Positions 58,748 to 64,000 of a DNA stretch of 64,000 bases are shown here, piece after piece. Both the position numbers and the translations under genes were made by a program. The notes below the pieces were generated by a model. The model saw nothing but the letters and a program-made list of their open reading frames with translations, made no database searches and was not told the DNA's origin. Origin of the DNA: Sequoia sempervirens (lineage: Eukaryota; Streptophyta; Pinopsida; Cupressales; Cupressaceae); NCBI GenBank assembly GCA_007258455.2, contig VDFB02321267.1:1-64000 (forward strand). Direction: 5' to 3'. Each line of letters begins with the position of its first letter. The first letter of the stretch is position 1.

Positions 58748-59970
58748 TGGAGGCAATGGATATGGATGTTCATGATATCCCCCCATTGGCCATGGTACCA
58801 CCTATAGCAGAGGATCCAACTATACTATTGAGATGGGCCATGGTGAGATCATAGATCACTAAGTAGAGACTAAGAGATACAGAGGTTGTGAGATACAAAC
58901 TTGAGGTAGAGGTGAGCATGCTATGAGTGGAGGTGGCTAGGGAATGGGCAGAGGGCAATAGGGATTTCAGGGTGGTAGCTAATGTAGCATCAGAGTATGA
59001 GGAAGAGATATGGTTAGAGAGGGATGGTCTACGAGCCAAGGTGAGTTAGCTACGAGCAAAGGTGACTCAGCTCAAGGGAGAGGTATCAAGGGAGCCTGAG
59101 GTGGGGGTGGCTATGAGATGAGAGAAAGATAGGTTAGAGGCAATGGTGACATAATTGTAGGCGAGGAGATAGCAAGAGCCTGGAGGAGTGATAGAGCAGG
59201 TATCAGCAAAGACCATGGCAGAGGCAGAGAAGCACATGGACAATTTGAGGAGATGGGTGGAGGGGCTACTAGGAGAGAGGACTAAGTTGATATGGGATCA
59301 AGATGAGCTTCATGACATAGTTGAGGAAGTAGAGAAGATAGTGGGAGACATGGGGCTGATGCAGGAGAGGGAGGATGCTATGAGGGCCCAAGTGCAGACC
59401 TTGTAGGAAAAGATGGATGCGAGATAGACACAGATGAAAACCTTGCAGAGTGAGAGCCTGATGCAACACGGATATAGGTGTAGAACTTGTAGAGGGAGAG
59501 GGATGCTACAGTGGAAAAGGAACATGTTGCAAAGAGAGAGATGTAGTACAAGCTCAGGCACAGGTAGCGTAGGGTGAGGGTGGTGAGATGGGGGTAGAGG
59601 TGTAGAGATTGCAGACACAAATACAGGCTATGCAGAATGAGAGGGAGAGGCCCATAGAGTAGGTGTCATGGATGGGGACACAGATTGATTAGCTAAGGTT
59701 GGAAAATGACACATAGGAATAGGAGAGGAGATCCATATGCGGATCATAGGACATATACATTTGAGAGCGGGACGTAGCCAGATATTAGACAGTGGAGTGG
59801 GATGAGTATATTTGAGAAGCTAGCCACTATATGGCGGCCTATTATACAACAGTTCCAAAGGAGCGATGAGTACCTCCCTATGTTTGAGTGAGGCCACAGA
59901 TGCTGGCCCCATCCTAGTCAGTAGGGACACATACCCATAGATATAGCAGCTAGAGAGATACTACTAAATG

Positions 59971-62496
59971 TAGAGGGGGAGTGCTAGACTCACCTTGGAG
60001 ATTAGATGTGAGTAGCTCACAATAGAGAGTGGAGAGAACAAGTGATAGGATACCATTTTCTGACACATGTATGATGGATGTACAGTACAAAGTAGTAGAG
60101 ATAAGAGTTGATCTAGAGCCTTATGTTTGTACTTTATTTGATGAAATATGTGATGGATATGTATTTTGATTATATGATCGACATTATTATGGACTATGTG
60201 ATGGATATTTGATTTTTATTTATATATATATGATATGCGACAACGCTTATTGACACTATGTGATTTTTATGTGATGGATGATTCTATTTATGCATATGTA
60301 TGTGTTTATGCTTTTATTATGGATGATCATTATGATATGATGTATGTATATGCTTATGTTGATGCTTATATGTATGACAACTAACATGTATGATGCAAGT
60401 TGTGATGTATGATTTATGATTATATATGCTATGGATATGGATCTAAAAATTTGTGATGCAAGTAGTGATGTATGAAATATGTTAATGATATGGATTAAAT
60501 TGGAAATGAATAGATTGAAATGAATCTAAGATGCTTAGAATAACCAAACATGATTAATCTAAATAACTTAAATTAAATATGGGATAATAATGCACATGAG
60601 ATGAAATGCAATGAACCTATAATGTGAGCTTAGATGCAATTAAATTTCTTACAAACACTAATGGATAAATGAAATGTAGTGTGGATGGTAGATGAACTTT
60701 ATTTGTGATTATTCTTGCTTTAGCTTATACAAAATAAAGGTGTGTGATAGATGAGTGAAATTAGATGAATTTGTGTCAATAAGGACTTGCATAGTAATGA
60801 GGGTAGATGTTAGGTGTATTGTTGGTTTAATGGCAAGTATTTTCTCTGCAATCATTATGAAATTAAGGGAAGATGAGTGTGAAACTATACCTATCAAGAA
60901 TGATAGGTATGCTGAGAAGAACAAGAGATGGGGGGATAAATGTTTGCACAACCAAAATCATAGGTCATAGGATAGGTATGAATGCATTGCAATAGGATTG
61001 ATCATGAAATGCAATCCTAATGTAATTTTCCATTTTTAGAGTACTAATTTTTTCTATAGCATGACACCAGGTACCATGGTACGTAAACCAAGGCGAATTA
61101 GCATCTAATGCATAAAACAAACACAATAGACAAGAATGCTATCCCAACACCTCAAAGTCACAAAGACCCTGGTTGGGCTAGACATTGGGATAACCACAAG
61201 CACAAAAGGATGCCCCAACATAACAGAAGACCTCAGGGATCTTGGTGGGTACTACATGGGATGACCCAAAAGACAACAAAGAATCACAAAGATCAAGATA
61301 TGTCCCTATGTTAACCAATCAAAATACACCATAATATGATAGATCAAGGCGGCCTTGAAAAATTGTAATAGGGAGCTCAAATGATAAACAAAATCTAAAA
61401 GTATCAAAATATCACAATTAATTTCAAAACGTCCTTTGCGATAGGATCAAGAGGATGGATGGGATTGATGAGGTATGTTAGGAAGGATGCATCCTGTTGA
61501 GACCAAAGATGGATACTAAACTAAAAGATCAATAATGACACAAGAAATTCGAAAACCAATTGAATCTCATGATATGAGTGGATCTCATTTATGGAGAACC
61601 AACTAGATAAGGACTTACTTGATGATAGAACACAAGACTAACACACCCTAATGAACTAGGGGCTCGAGGGTTGATCAAAGATTAGCCTTTCTTATGTGAA
61701 AGCATAGATCCCTCGTAGTTCAAGAAAAGACCATGGATAAAAGTAGAAAGAGGGTGATGGAGACAAGTGATGGAAGGACTAACCAAGAACAAAGCCCTAG
61801 GGGTAGATCCAATGATCAACCTTGCCTACATGAAAGTATAGAGGCAACATAGTTTGAAAAGGACTGACCAAGGATAAGAGCATAAAGGGGACAATGGAAA
61901 CCATGATGGATGACCAAACTAGGACAGAAAAAATACCCCAGGGGTGGATAAAATTAGCAGCCTTGCCTATGTGAAAATGCATGAGCAATGTAGTTTGACA
62001 AATATGAAAAAAATGACATGACAAGATGGGATCTAAATGAAGACCGGCACAATGAAGGACCTAGATGGCAGAATACGACTGGAAAAATGACAAGACTAAT
62101 GACACAAGATTAGATTAGGATAAAGGCTCAGGATGATGGATAGCAGATGAGGTTCTTCCAAGGCTAAACCAAAATATACCAAGCAACTAGATGATGGATG
62201 TGGATGAAAGGACATGATCAATGGGATGATAGGATATGAGATCGAGATGGATGGAAGAATAAAGTAACTAGGAAGCAAGGTAGATAATGATGAATCCCCT
62301 TATGAATGGTGCCTATGACCAGGTTTTCACCAAATTTACTTATCCAAGGCACCACCAAGGGGGGTTTTCACCATAGGACGAATCATTTCTCTTTACTATT
62401 TTAGTATTTTTTTGATTTTTTGATTTTTTTGTTATTTTGATAATTTTTTACTTTTTTGTACTTTTGGATTTTATAGGATAGGATATTATAGCTGAC
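59971..62496. other. E6 spacer between antisense gene and pol
   Basis: No supportable gene. Bases 60130-60620 are rich in TATG and GATG words. Three degenerate units at 61650-62010 share ATTAGCCTT / CAACCTTGCC, ATGTGAAA and CATAGTTTGA words, as at 4960-5120 of E1. GGTGCCTATGACCAGGTTTT at 62308 and a T-rich tract at 62390-62470 match E1 at 5662 and 5750. Confidence 0.5.
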
Positions 62497-63760
62497 TTAT
62501 GTGTAGAACCTTTTTAGGTGCATAATGTTAATGGGTTCCTGTAGGGGCTCTCCTTCAGGTGTAGCAAGTATGTATGCCCCTAATCCATATTTTTTTGTGA
62601 TGACATAAGGACCAAGCCAATTTGGTTCAAGTTGTCCTTCTTTTATCAGTCCTATTAAGTGTGTTGATTCTCCTTGAGAATTAAATCCCCAACATTGAAT
62701 TGGTGAGGATGGACCTTCTTGTTGTAGCTTCTTTTCAGATGATTTTGATAGGCTTGACGATGGTCATATTCTTTGATCCATCTTTCATCAAGGAGTTCTA
62801 ATTTGTTGAGTCTTTCAACTCGAGCGTCTTCATCACTGATAACATTCTTCAATGATATCGTCAGTGATAGGATTTCTACCTCAATCAAAAAGATGGCTTA
62901 AGCACCATAGACAAGCGAATATGAGGTGGCATTGGTAGGAGTGCGGATGGAAATGTGGTATCCCCAAACGGCGAGATGGATGTGAAGGTGCAAATCTCAA
63001 CCAATATTATTGACCACCTTTTTAGGGATTCTAATGAGGGTTCTATCGGTGGCTTATGCCTGACCATTACCATGGGGATAATAAAGAATAGACCAAAAAT
63101 TTTGGATGTGGAAGGTGTCGCAAAGGTGTTTCATCGCTTGGTTTTTGAATGGCTTTCCATTGTCAGAGATGATGGTGGAGGGTATTCCATATCTATAGAG
63201 AATATGGAAGAGGTTAAATTTTGAAATATGAGTACCTATGATTTGTGAGAGTGGATTTACTTCCACCCACTTGGTGAAGCACTCAGTTGTAGTAATGATG
63301 AAGGTATGGTCATTGGAGGATGGGGGATATATCTCATTGATTAGGTTGAAACCCCACTGAGAGAAGGGCCATGGTGCTATAAAAGGTTGCAGATCCTATT
63401 CTGGAACATGTATCATATTAGTGTATTATTGATAGGGTAGGAACTTCTTGATAAACTCACAAGAATCATGTTCTAATGTAGGCCAGAAGTAGCCTGCTTG
63501 GATAATTCTCTTACCCAGGGAAATGCCATTTGAGTGGGCCCCACATACACCACTATGTACTTCCATTAATGCAGTGTGGGCTTCAGTCTTGTTCAGACAC
63601 TGGAGGAGGGTTCTATCATACCCACGTCGATAGAGTGTATCACCTAAGATGGTGTAGTGGGATGTTCATTGGATGAAGAATTTTCTTTGGTTGTGTGTCA
63701 GATTTGGAGGGAGGATGCTATTATGAAAATAGGTATAGATATCATGGTACCAAGGTGACA
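62497..63760 (-). pseudogene. E6 integrase
   Basis: Minus strand from about 63660: LYRRGYDRTLLQCLNK, HSGVCGAHSNG, GYFWPTLEHD, a zinc region whose second Cys pair is replaced (KKFLPYQ), two stops, then PWPFSQWGFNLINEI, ECFTKWVEVNPL, YGIPSTIISDNGKPF and GNGQA. The C-terminal part has ELLDERWIKEYDHRQAYQNH, SYNKKVHPHQFNVGDLILKE and GAYILATPEGEPLQEPI, ending at the TAA at 62497. As in E1, Glu replaces the usual first catalytic Asp. Confidence 0.8.
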
Positions 63761-64000
63761 TGGGACCTACAATGTCACACACCATCTCGCTTTCTAGGAT
63801 ATCATATGTTGGGACTAAGAGTTGTTCAACAAGGAAAGTTCATACTTTGTTTTGTCTTTGGGAATGTCAATTAAGGAACCAATGGTAGCCATGGCATTCG
63901 TTGCTTTGTTTTGGACTCTTGGAATCTAATAAAATTGGATGGAAGAAAAATACTTTTTGAAGTTTTCTACCATGCATTTATAAGGTAGTAGCTTATCATT
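63761..64000 (-). pseudogene. E6 second RNase H tail, cut by window end
   Basis: The minus strand at the edge reads KCMVENFKKYFSSIQFY, a TAG, then IPRVQNKATNAMATIGSLI, the end of the RNase H domain and start of the linker to integrase, as in E1 at 7150-7320. The catalytic part would lie past 64000. Confidence 0.6.

Larger units (their letters stand above)
56120..59970 (+). pseudogene. Antisense plant-mobile-domain gene of E6
   Basis: Exon 1 is 56120-56164 (MPDDYDDDIIHQGDE), followed by GT. A phase-compatible AG at 57088-57089 opens exon 2 (FDNLQTHNM, stop, SEVLKVM). The plant mobile domain runs 57130-58140: LRYPTIRAHRSMLTTLI, CWSLETSTFHLS, MIVTLEDVWRILRLPI, GDLDRLRTLDD and, in another frame, YRVTKQFGLPQDIPHG. 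A charged Glu/Arg tail and a coiled coil (59188-59406) follow. Most stops are TAG. It lies opposite to pol, between integrase and the 3' LTR, where Tat elements are known to hold such genes. Function in the element is not established. Confidence 0.65.
54140..64000 (-). mobile_element. E6: Tat-like element related to E1, 5' end beyond window
   Basis: Minus strand order from the window end: second RNase H tail, integrase, spacer, antisense PMD gene, PPT, 3' LTR. PPT, T-rich tract after pol, ATG-rich spacer, small degenerate tandem units and antisense gene all parallel E1, so the two are of one lineage. E6 keeps a longer antisense gene (56120-59970) than E1. Confidence 0.8.

Noticed and set aside
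58237..58801. Long minus-strand open frames rich in Leu, Pro and Ser
   Set aside because: They are the complement of the Glu/Arg-rich tail of the antisense PMD gene and contain the same 200-base duplication; two overlapping frames are open for the same compositional reason.
1..64000. tRNA, rRNA or other structural RNA genes
   Set aside because: I looked for tRNA A and B box words and saw none with a plausible fold; PBS sites only pair with tRNA ends.
1..64000. Intact host protein-coding gene
   Set aside because: Every frame above about 100 codons is either retroelement-derived, an array or composition artefact, or broken; only gene X and gene Y remain as possible captured genes and both carry stops.

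Overview
This 64 kb window looks like repeat-filled DNA from a large plant genome, probably a conifer or other gymnosperm. That is an inference from the density and age of Ty3/gypsy elements and from plant-specific domains (plant mobile domain, dual RNase H, RVT_3-type RNase H). I see no intact host gene. Almost everything is a nested stack of decayed LTR retrotransposons, plus one LINE-type insertion, pieces of copia-like LTRs and a small DNA element. Boundaries come from LTR ends (TG...CA), polypurine tracts (PPT), primer-binding sites (PBS) and duplicated target sites compared by eye. LTR pairs differ by roughly 9-12% where I counted, so these are old insertions.

Layout: 1-502 is a pyrimidine-rich flank. 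Element E1 (minus, 503-22157) is a Tat/Athila-like element. It runs from a 3' LTR through an antisense plant-mobile-domain remnant, integrase, archaeal-type RNase H, RNase H, RT and G-patch, and then (after an interruption) protease and the end of gag. Element EA (minus, 9638-20796) is a gag-protease-only element inserted in the E1 polyprotein gene with a TAGCTA target duplication. Its 5' LTR was itself hit by a ~740 bp DNA element and by a solo LTR in the opposite orientation. Element E2 (minus, ~22158-39950) is a related gag-only element. Its 5' LTR was split by E3 (minus, 26945-32964) and E4 (plus, 33162-39753). From 39951 to 52590 there is the 3' end of a plus-strand relative, E5, broken by a copia-like solo LTR and by a 9 kb LINE-type insertion with a 15 bp target duplication.

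The 9 kb insertion (42416-51366) is the least ordinary part. It carries the end of a LINE RNase H, a split gene (X) and a long decayed gene (Y, 44876-48447) that I do not recognise, and it ends in a LINE-like tail. From 54140 to the window end is element E6 (minus), a relative of E1: a 3' LTR, a large antisense gene with a plant mobile domain, a predicted intron and a coiled coil, and integrase running off the edge.

EA, E2, E3, E4, E5 and the solo LTR at 18772 form one superfamily. EA, E2, E3 and E4 share an apparent PBS (TTTTGGTGAACC); the superfamily has related 3' untranslated regions and no visible pol. The LTRs carry three copies of an inverted-repeat cassette, GGGACTCATTCGCCA...TGGCGAATGAGTCCC, at near-constant spacing. 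Four members (EA, E2, E3, E5) also carry a second, internal polypurine tract. These two conserved features are the best candidates here for an undescribed cis-acting system of non-autonomous retrotransposons.
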